DNA of 64,000 bases from Bordetella petrii (lineage in GTDB: Bacteria > Pseudomonadota > Gammaproteobacteria > Burkholderiales > Burkholderiaceae_B): contig NZ_JAFMZZ010000001.1 of NCBI RefSeq assembly GCF_017356245.1, positions 529,073 through 593,072 of the forward strand. The letters run 5' to 3'. Shown in pieces: positions 27,570 to 34,069 of the stretch. Within the stretch, counting starts at the first letter, position 1. Each line of letters starts with the position of its first letter. The translations under genes were made by a program, and so were the position numbers. The notes under the pieces are model-generated. The model saw only the letters and a list, made by a program, of their open reading frames with translations. It searched no databases and had not been told where the DNA came from.

Positions 27570-28454
27570 ATCAAGACTTTCGACCTGAACCTGCTTCGCG
27601 TGTTTGTCGTGGTGTACCGGCTGCGCAGTGTCTCGCACGCGGCCAGCGCCATCGGCTTGACGCAGCCCGCAATGAGCAACGCACTGCGCAGGCTGCGCGA
27701 GCAGTGCAATGACCCGCTGTTCACCCGCTCGGGCCGGACCATGGAACCCACCGCCCTGGCCAACAGCCTGTTCGCTCCGCTGGAAGCGGCGTTGGCGGGC
27801 ATCGAGACCTGCTTTTCACAAGTGGGCGACTTCCGGCCTGAATCGAGCAAGCGGACGTTCCGCTTGCTTATGTCCGATGTGGGCGAGATGGTGGTGCTGC
27901 CGCGCTTGATGCTGGCGCTATCGTCCGCCGCCCCCCACGTGAGCATCGAGGCCTCGCGCCTGTCACATGCCGACTATGCGCCGGCGTTGCGCAGCGGCCA
28001 GGCCGACCTGGCCATTGGCAACATCGGATTCCTGCATGCCGGCTTCTATCAACAACACTTGTTCGACGACCGGTATTTGTGCATCGCCCGCAAAGGCCAC
28101 CCCGCATTGGGCGACAAGCTGACGTTGGCGCGCTATCTTTCGCTGGGGCACGTGACCGCCACGGCGGGCAGCACCGATGCCCTGGTAGAAGAAGCGCTGT
28201 CAGGCCGCAAACAACGGCGCGACATCAAACTGACTGTCACGCATTACCACCGCTGCGCGGCAATCGTGTTGCGGTCAGACCTGATCGCAACCGTGCCGGG
28301 CAACGCGGTTGTGGGCATGGACGGGCTGCAGACCCATGCACTGCCCTTCAAGATGCCGCAGGCGCGCGTACGCCAATTCTGGCATCGGCGCGCCCACACG
28401 GATGCGGCCCACAAATGGCTGCGCCAGCTGATCGCCGACCTGATCCTAGAGTGA
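27564..28454 (+). CDS. LysR-family regulator (NahR/NodD-like branch)
   Basis: This is a 296-residue LTTR starting MNIKTFDLNLLRVFVVVYRL. The HTH continues through GLTQPAMSNALRRLREQCND and the DPLFTRSGRTMEPT linker. The DLNLL start and DPLF-x-R motif are typical of the NahR/LinR/NodD group that responds to aromatic inducers. It is divergent from the flavin monooxygenase and converges, with a 9-bp overlap, on the HTH-citrate-synthase-like gene. It probably activates the monooxygenase/Bug unit. Confidence 0.9.
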   Translation: MNIKTFDLNLLRVFVVVYRLRSVSHAASAIGLTQPAMSNALRRLREQCNDPLFTRSGRTMEPTALANSLFAPLEAALAGIETCFSQVGDFRPESSKRTFRLLMSDVGEMVVLPRLMLALSSAAPHVSIEASRLSHADYAPALRSGQADLAIGNIGFLHAGFYQQHLFDDRYLCIARKGHPALGDKLTLARYLSLGHVTATAGSTDALVEEALSGRKQRRDIKLTVTHYHRCAAIVLRSDLIATVPGNAVVGMDGLQTHALPFKMPQARVRQFWHRRAHTDAAHKWLRQLIADLILE

Positions 28455-29753
28455 CTGCGCCGGCCTCGAACCCATGTAGCGCGCCCGCGGACGCAGCATG
28501 ACGCCGGACAGCCGCTGTTCGGCCGCATGCGCCACCCATCCGGCGGTACGGCCCAGGCTGTGCAGATACACGGCCGCGCCCGCGGGCAGGCCCAGTATCC
28601 GGGACAGTATCACCAGCGCCGCGAACAAGTTGGGATAGCTGCCTGCGTTCTGCCGGACAGCCTCGACGAAATCCAGCAAGCGGGCCTTCTCGCGCGCGTT
28701 GCCTGGCAGGTCGCGGATCCTCTCGAGCAGGACTTCGGCGCGCGGGTCGCGGTCGTACAGCGGATGGCCGAAGCATGGCACGCCGGTGTACGACCGTGCC
28801 CGGCCATCGGCAGCCTGCACATCGGCCAGATATTGCTCCAGGTCTATCATGCCGCCGGCCTGCATAGGACCGGCCTGGGCCATCAGCGCCGCGGCCACGC
28901 AAGCGTGTACGTCCACGCCGGTCGAGGACGTGATGCGCGCGCAGAACGTGGGCGCCGACAACTCGTTGTCGGCGCTGAGCACCAGGGCTGCGTTCATGGA
29001 GGCCAGCAGCTTGTCCTGGCCCGGCTGCCGGGACAGGCCGAAACCGCGGAGCAGCCGCTGCGCGATGAATTCCTGGCCTTCGCCGCGCTGGTAGGCACGG
29101 CGGGGGCCGAAGTAGCCGGAGGCGCCGGCGAAGGCGCTGATCAGCCGCACGCCGCTCGTGCGCACATCGCCTCGCCCGGCGGCGTCGGCTTCCAGTGCGC
29201 TGAGCTGCAAGGCCATCATGGCCAGAAGCCGGATAGGAGAGCCGGCGTTTTTCTTGCCCTGTGCCCCGAGGCCGGACAGGGTTTCGGCCGGCTCGTCATC
29301 CGGCGCCGGCCACGGACGGTCGCGCCCTGGGGGCAGCCCGCCCCAGAGCAGGTCCGCCACATACTCCAGCGAGCGGCCCTCGCGGGCCAGCGTAGTGGCC
29401 AGATATCCGCGATAGTGGGGCCCCGCTGAATCAATGTCGCAAAGCCAGGTCTGCACCACGGGCTCGCCATAGCGCAGCGCCTGCGCGACGGGCGCGCCGC
29501 CCGCCTTGGCGCCGGCGCGGGTGCTCAGCTTTTCCAGGTCGGACTTGCGGTACAGGCTGGTCCGCCTGCCCGGTTCGGGCAGCGTCTTGATCAGGCCCCG
29601 GCTGACGTAGGTATACAGAGACTCTTTTTTGATGCCCAGCATGGCCAGCGCCTCGTCGCGGCGTACGTAATCGACATCGTTGACGCGGCGGCCCGCATCG
29701 CCCGGCGCCTGCGGGGAAGCCTCATCGAATAGCGGTTCGTGCGGACGGGTCAT
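28446..29753 (-). CDS. HTH-citrate synthase-like fusion, probably non-catalytic
   Basis: This 435-residue protein has two parts. Residues about 28-76 form a MerR/excisionase-type HTH (DYVRRDEALAMLGIKKESLY, then LYRKSDLEKL). Residues about 95-430 match the citrate synthase fold. In active relatives the site is ADHE, GxGHPLY and an Asp in PNxDF. Here the first reads ADNE (N263 replaces the catalytic His), the second is kept (FGHPLY, H330), and the third reads PNLFAAL with no Asp. Late RPRARYMG is kept. Two of three catalytic residues are therefore missing, so a regulatory or ligand-sensing role is likely. It is divergent from the Rieske operon over 114 bp. Alignment was done by eye. Confidence 0.8.
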   Translation of the reverse strand: MTRPHEPLFDEASPQAPGDAGRRVNDVDYVRRDEALAMLGIKKESLYTYVSRGLIKTLPEPGRRTSLYRKSDLEKLSTRAGAKAGGAPVAQALRYGEPVVQTWLCDIDSAGPHYRGYLATTLAREGRSLEYVADLLWGGLPPGRDRPWPAPDDEPAETLSGLGAQGKKNAGSPIRLLAMMALQLSALEADAAGRGDVRTSGVRLISAFAGASGYFGPRRAYQRGEGQEFIAQRLLRGFGLSRQPGQDKLLASMNAALVLSADNELSAPTFCARITSSTGVDVHACVAAALMAQAGPMQAGGMIDLEQYLADVQAADGRARSYTGVPCFGHPLYDRDPRAEVLLERIRDLPGNAREKARLLDFVEAVRQNAGSYPNLFAALVILSRILGLPAGAAVYLHSLGRTAGWVAHAAEQRLSGVMLRPRARYMGSRPAQSL

Positions 29754-29785
29754 GCGCCGGCTCCGTTCAAAAAAAGTGGTTTATA

Positions 29786-29824
29786 TCGATTTGATAGTCG
29801 ATCTATACATCGATCAATGTCGAT
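29786..29824. promoter_or_regulatory. Phased TCGAT array between HTH-citrate-synthase-like gene and Rieske operon
   Basis: TCGAT occurs four times, starting at 29786, 29798, 29810 and 29820, so at 12, 12 and 10 bp spacing, about one helical turn. Several copies extend to ATCGAT or TCGATC. It fills the centre of the divergent promoter region and is a candidate operator for the flanking HTH protein. Confidence 0.45.
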
Positions 29825-29867
29825 CATAAACTTCGTCTCCATAGTATTCAACCCAACGGAGACCGCC

Positions 29868-31004
29868 ATGCAAACCGCCGCCATCCAGTTGCGCGAACTC
29901 GCCCCACGCTTCGAGAAAACACGGGAAAGCCTGCTGCGCGCCCGCCACTTGCCCGGGGGGGTCTACAGCTCCGAAGAGATCTACGCCATGGAGAAAGAGC
30001 GCATCTTCATGACGCATTGGCTTTCGGTCGGCCGTGTCGAAGAGATCCCCAACGTCGGCGACTACATGACGTTCAGCGTCATGAACGAACCGATCCTCAT
30101 TTCACGCCCCGCCGAGAACGAGATCCAGGTCTGCATGAATATGTGCCTGCATCGCGGCGTAGCCGTGGCAAGCGGCTGCGGGCACGCGAAGGATTTCAGC
30201 TGTCCGTACCACGCCTGGCTGTTCGACGTGGGGGGCAAGCTGATCGCGGCGCCCGGCATGAAGGAATCCGAAGTCGACATGAGCGGCGCCAGGCTCAAGT
30301 CGCTGCCTGTGAAGATCTGGCGCGGATGGATTTTCACCAACTTCGCCGATCAGCCGCCCTCGTTCGAAGATTACATCGCCCCTTACGAGCAAAGTCTGTG
30401 GTGGTTCCAGTCGGGCGACTGCCAATTGGCCGACAAAGTCGAGATCGACGTCAAGTGCAACTGGAAATTCCTGGTCGAAAACCTGATCGATATTTATCAC
30501 GTGGGCGTGATCCACAAGAGCACCTTTGGCGGCTTCGTCAAAGGTGAAAAGCTGAAGTTCCAGCTGGAAGAAAACGGCGGCTGGCACACTCAGTACGAGG
30601 CTCGGCCGCACTCCAAGAGCGGCGAGCAGGTGTTTCCCACCCTGCCCTGGGCGCAAGACAAATCCTCGGGCATCGCCTGCAAGGCGGGCATCTATCCGAA
30701 CCTGAACCTGTCGATGCGTTCGGACAGCTTGCGCATGTGGCATGTCTGGCCGATTTCTCCCAATGAAACACGTGTGGTTTGCTATTTGCTGTTTCCGCCA
30801 GCGGCTTTCTCCATTCCCGATTACCAGGAAGAGCTGGCGAAGTATCGAGCCTTCGTCCGCCAGATCATTGCCGAAGACGCGGTGATGGTCGAATCGCTGC
30901 AGAATGCTTCGGGCTCGAAATTCTTCCAGCCGGGGCCCATGGCTCTGCTGGAAGAAGCGCTGCACCACATGGAAAACCATTACATCGACCTGATGACGAG
31001 GTAA
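29868..31004 (+). CDS. Rieske non-heme iron oxygenase, alpha subunit
   Basis: This is a 378-residue ring-hydroxylating or demethylating oxygenase subunit. The Rieske 2Fe-2S ligands are C93, H95 (MCLHRG), C112 and H115 (CPYHAW). The mononuclear iron site is formed by H211 and H216, with the bridging D208 (NLIDIYHVGVIH) two to three residues before. No beta-subunit gene follows, so it is an alpha-only oxygenase. The start MQTAAIQ is chosen over an upstream in-frame extension because of the ACGGAGA SD. Ferredoxin and reductase genes follow at once, giving a three-component system. The substrate is unknown; an aromatic acid is likely. Confidence 0.9.
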   Translation: MQTAAIQLRELAPRFEKTRESLLRARHLPGGVYSSEEIYAMEKERIFMTHWLSVGRVEEIPNVGDYMTFSVMNEPILISRPAENEIQVCMNMCLHRGVAVASGCGHAKDFSCPYHAWLFDVGGKLIAAPGMKESEVDMSGARLKSLPVKIWRGWIFTNFADQPPSFEDYIAPYEQSLWWFQSGDCQLADKVEIDVKCNWKFLVENLIDIYHVGVIHKSTFGGFVKGEKLKFQLEENGGWHTQYEARPHSKSGEQVFPTLPWAQDKSSGIACKAGIYPNLNLSMRSDSLRMWHVWPISPNETRVVCYLLFPPAAFSIPDYQEELAKYRAFVRQIIAEDAVMVESLQNASGSKFFQPGPMALLEEALHHMENHYIDLMTR

Positions 31005-31006
31005 CC

Positions 31007-31333
31007 ATGGCAGCAGAACACTGGATCCGGGCCGCCGACTATGCCGACGTGCCCGAGGAAGACACCCTGGGCGTGGCAGTCGGCGATCTGCCGATCTGCC
31101 TGTACAGACTCGGCGCGGAGATATTCGCGACTGACAACAAGTGCACCCACGGCGATGCGGACCTGTCGGAAGGGCTGATACAGGACGGCTGCGAAATCGA
31201 ATGCCCGCTGCATGAAGGCAGGTTCGACATACGCAGCGGCAAGGCGGTCAGCGCGCCCTGCACCGAAGATCTACGGTCTTATCCAGCCCGCGTCGAGGAC
31301 GGCGTGGTCTATATCAGGCTTGTCTGCGCTTGA
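31007..31333 (+). CDS. Rieske-type ferredoxin
   Basis: This 108-residue protein shuttles electrons to the oxygenase. The Rieske ligands are CTHGDA (C-x-H) and CPLHEG (C-x2-H) about 18 residues later, in the order typical of NahAb/BphA3-type ferredoxins. The start is 2 bp after the oxygenase stop, so the two are translationally linked. There is no signal peptide, so it acts in the cytoplasm. Confidence 0.93.
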   Translation: MAAEHWIRAADYADVPEEDTLGVAVGDLPICLYRLGAEIFATDNKCTHGDADLSEGLIQDGCEIECPLHEGRFDIRSGKAVSAPCTEDLRSYPARVEDGVVYIRLVCA

Positions 31334-31346
31334 GGATGCCCCATCC

Positions 31347-32564
31347 ATGAAAACCGTCATCGTCGGCGCCGGGCAGGCGGGCGCGTGGGTGGCCCGCGCG
31401 TTGCGGCAACATTCGCGCGAAGCCGAGATAGTGCTGCTGGGGCAAGAGCCGCATCCGCCCTATGAACGCCCGCCCCTGTCCAAGGCCGTCATGTCGGGCG
31501 CACAGCCCGATCCGCCCTGCCTGTTGTCCGTTCGACAGGCGCACGAACTGGATATCCAGCTGAAGCTGAGCGCCACGGCGGTCGCGATCGATCGCGGCCA
31601 CCGCCAGGTCATGCTGGCGCAAGAGCCGCCGCTGTCCTATGACACGCTGGTTCTCGCCACGGGAGGCAAGGCGCGCCGGCCAGGTATTCCCGGCGGCAAT
31701 CTTGATGGCGTATACACCTTGCGCTCGCTCGACGACGCCGTGCAGCTGCGTAGCGCCCTGCAAGCCGGCCGTCGCCTGCTCGTCGTGGGCGGCGGATGGA
31801 TAGGCCTGGAATTGGCCGCGACTGCGCGGCTGCTAGGGCTGCAAGTCTGTGTAATAGAAAGCGGGCCGCGGCTTTGCGCGCGGTCGGTGCCGGCCGGCGT
31901 ATCGGATTTCCTGTTGCGGCTGCACCGGGCTCAAGGCGTTGAAGTGCAGCTGGACGGCGCGGTGACCGCGATCGAACGCCCGGAAAATGGCGGCCCGCTG
32001 CAGGCCCATACCCATCGAGGGCTGCGGCAGGCCGATGTGATCGTATTCGGCATCGGCCTCGAGCCCGACACGGCATTGGCGAGCGCCTGCGGGCTGCAGG
32101 TCGACAACGGGATCGTGGTCGATGCCCACTGCCGGACGTCGGACCCTTCGATCTACGCGATAGGCGACGTTGCGAACCAGCCGTGCGCCTGGCCGGGCGC
32201 GCCCGCGGGAGCACGAATACGCCTTGAATCCTGGGCCAATGCACAGAATCAGGGCATTGCCGTCGGGCATGCGCTTTCGGGAAAAGCGCCTGGGCAGCAG
32301 GATCTTCCCTGGTTCTGGTCGGATCAGTACGATGTCAATTTGCAGGTGCTGGGAATACCCTCGGACGCCGGCACGCACATTATGCGGGGCTCGGCCAACG
32401 ATACGAAGTTCTGCGTATTCCAGGTTGTCGACGGCCGCCTGCACTCGGTCATTGCCGTGAATATGGCGAAGGAGCTGAAGCTGGCGAAGCGCTGGCACAA
32501 ACAGGGCAGGTGCCCGAGGGTTGCCGAGCTGCAGAATCCCGCCACGCGGCTGGAACGACTTTAG
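31347..32564 (+). CDS. FAD-dependent ferredoxin reductase
   Basis: This 405-residue reductase passes electrons from NAD(P)H to the Rieske ferredoxin. Motifs in order are the FAD-binding VIVGAGQAGAWVARALRQ, YERPPLSKA, LVLATGGKARRPGIPG, the NAD-binding LLVVGGGWIGLELAAT, and YAIGDVAN near the C-terminal FAD site. This is the glutathione-reductase-type (BphA4/CamA) architecture. The ATG at 31347 lies 13 bp after the ferredoxin stop. It completes the oxygenase-ferredoxin-reductase set encoded in one operon. Confidence 0.93.
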   Translation: MKTVIVGAGQAGAWVARALRQHSREAEIVLLGQEPHPPYERPPLSKAVMSGAQPDPPCLLSVRQAHELDIQLKLSATAVAIDRGHRQVMLAQEPPLSYDTLVLATGGKARRPGIPGGNLDGVYTLRSLDDAVQLRSALQAGRRLLVVGGGWIGLELAATARLLGLQVCVIESGPRLCARSVPAGVSDFLLRLHRAQGVEVQLDGAVTAIERPENGGPLQAHTHRGLRQADVIVFGIGLEPDTALASACGLQVDNGIVVDAHCRTSDPSIYAIGDVANQPCAWPGAPAGARIRLESWANAQNQGIAVGHALSGKAPGQQDLPWFWSDQYDVNLQVLGIPSDAGTHIMRGSANDTKFCVFQVVDGRLHSVIAVNMAKELKLAKRWHKQGRCPRVAELQNPATRLERL

Positions 32565-32625
32565 GCTGCCCTGGGCACGGCACTTGCTTCAGGCCAGCAT
32601 CTCAATCCATAGCAAGGAAAGTGGA

Positions 32626-32709
32626 ATGAAGATTTTCCTGTGGATCATCGCCTTTATTTTCATCGTGGGCCTGCTGACCGTCACTGGAGTGCTGAAGCTG
32701 ATCTTCTGA
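32626..32709 (+). CDS. Small single-span membrane protein (27 aa)
   Basis: This is a 27-codon frame encoding a peptide that begins MKIFLWII and is almost wholly hydrophobic up to VLKLIF, one transmembrane helix with a single early lysine and one late lysine. It has one of the best SD sequences in the region (AAGGA, 7 nt before ATG) and lies 61 bp after the reductase stop on the same strand. That placement makes it a plausible last gene of the Rieske operon. It has no recognised family. The combination of SD, length and composition supports a real small protein, but expression is unproven. Confidence 0.5.
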   Translation: MKIFLWIIAFIFIVGLLTVTGVLKLIF

Positions 32710-32777
32710 GCCTGTGTCGGACTGATGCGGGCCCACCCACCCGCCTGGCAGAAAGAGCGCTTGCTCAATGCAGGCGG

Positions 32778-33902
32778 CTATGGGGGCAGGTCGTTCAGTT
32801 CGTAGCTGGTGCTGCGCCCGCTCGCACCCGATTTCCGTAGCACGCCCTGCGCCAGCAGATCGTTGATGTCGCGCAGGGCCGTGTCTGGAGAGCACTTGGC
32901 AATTGCCGCCCACTTGGTGCTGGTCAGTTTGCCATCGAAGCCGTCGAGCAGGCGGTTGAGCAGTTTTACCTGCCTGGCGTTCAAGGGAATGCCTGTCCAG
33001 CGCTGCCAGAACCGTGCCTTGGCCAGCACGGTATCGAGCGCGTGCTGCGCCTGGTCGATAGCGCGATGAAGGATGTCCAGAAACCAGGCCAGCCACTCGG
33101 TGACGTCCATTGCCCCCTTCTGGGTACGTTCCAGGATGTCGTAATAGGCGGTGCGCTCGCGCTGGATTTGCGCCGACAGGCTGTAGAAGCGCTGCGGGTT
33201 GCCGTCGGCCCGTGCCAGCAGCAAATCGCCGATGGCGCGGGCGATGCGGCCATTGCCGTCGTCAAACGGATGCAAGGTGACGAACCACAGGTGGCCGAGG
33301 CCGGCCTTGAGCAGCGGCAGTTCGCTGGGAGCGCTATTAAGCCAGCCCAGAAACCGGCTGGCTTCGGCTTCCAGCCGGGCAGCGGGCGGCGCCTGAAAAT
33401 GCACGCGCTGACGGCCGACAGAGCCGGACACCACCTGCATCGGGCCGCTGGCATCGTCGCGCCAACTACCGACGTTGACCCTGGCAAGGCCCGAGTAACC
33501 GCCGGGAAACAATGCGGCATGCCAGCCAAACAGGCGCTCTCGCGTGACCGGCGCATAGCAGTTGGCGGTAGCATCGAGCGCCATCTCGACCACGCCATCG
33601 ACGTGACGATCGGCCGGAGCCAGGGCGCCGATGTCCACGCCCAGGCGGCGCGCGATGCTCGAACGCACAGACTCGACATTGAGTCGCTCGCCTTCGATCT
33701 CGCTGGTCTTGACCACGTCGTCAGTAAGCGCCGCCAGGCTCGCTTGCTCGCGCAGCGCCATGCTGACGTCGGCCAGGCGGCCCAGCAACAGGCCCTGGGC
33801 GCGGCTGACGTCGGCCAGGGGCCTGGCCAGAACCGCCAGATCAAAGCGCCAATGCGGCCAGTCAGGGGCTTGCCAGATGTAGATGCAATCACCGCTATTC
33901 AT
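32778..33902 (-). CDS. Fic-domain protein with N-terminal inhibitory helix and C-terminal wHTH
   Basis: This 374-residue protein has an N-terminal DUF4172-like region (CIYIWQAPDWPHWRFD). The inhibitory-helix motif (S/T)xxxE(G/N) is TSEIEG at 66-71. The Fic core HPFDDGNGR is at 211-219, with the catalytic His and the phosphate-binding GNGR. A winged helix closes the C-terminus (LTSTKWAAIAKCSPDTALRD). Fic enzymes attach AMP or related groups to protein targets; an inhibitory glutamate in front of the core marks class II self-restrained members. The start at 33902 is chosen over 33950 because the promoter and palindrome lie between them. It is convergent with the Rieske operon. Confidence 0.9.
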   Translation of the reverse strand: MNSGDCIYIWQAPDWPHWRFDLAVLARPLADVSRAQGLLLGRLADVSMALREQASLAALTDDVVKTSEIEGERLNVESVRSSIARRLGVDIGALAPADRHVDGVVEMALDATANCYAPVTRERLFGWHAALFPGGYSGLARVNVGSWRDDASGPMQVVSGSVGRQRVHFQAPPAARLEAEASRFLGWLNSAPSELPLLKAGLGHLWFVTLHPFDDGNGRIARAIGDLLLARADGNPQRFYSLSAQIQRERTAYYDILERTQKGAMDVTEWLAWFLDILHRAIDQAQHALDTVLAKARFWQRWTGIPLNARQVKLLNRLLDGFDGKLTSTKWAAIAKCSPDTALRDINDLLAQGVLRKSGASGRSTSYELNDLPP

Positions 33903-33908
33903 GCGGTG

Positions 33909-33937
33909 ATTATGAGCTTCAATCTCCGCGAATACAA
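33909..33937 (-). promoter_or_regulatory. Putative fic promoter giving a leaderless mRNA
   Basis: On the minus strand TTGTAT (33937-33932) and CATAAT (33914-33909) are separated by exactly 17 bp. Transcription 6-7 nt after the -10 would begin at the ATG at 33902, consistent with the absence of any SD. A TCTCCGC half-site at 33923-33929 sits in the promoter spacer. Confidence 0.5.
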
Positions 33938-33939
33938 GC

Positions 33940-33964
33940 TTTCTCCGCATAATTTGCGGAGAAA
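33940..33964. promoter_or_regulatory. Perfect 10-bp inverted repeat upstream of fic
   Basis: TTTCTCCGCA and TGCGGAGAAA arms flank a 5-nt TAATT spacer, directly upstream of the predicted -35. A third partial copy of the half-site (TCTCCGC) lies between -35 and -10. The layout fits an operator for the wHTH of the Fic protein itself. Confidence 0.6.
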
Positions 33965-34069
33965 ACAGTCATTATTCGCCGCAAGCATGCCCCGAGGGGC
34001 CGGCGCTACCCCTGGCGACAGTGCCAGGCGAGTGGGCGGTCCGGCCAGACGGGGCCGCCCCTGGGCCGC

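Noticed and set aside
28446..29753. Calling the HTH-citrate-synthase protein an active citrate synthase
   Set aside because: The catalytic His and Asp positions are substituted; activity should not be assumed from the fold.
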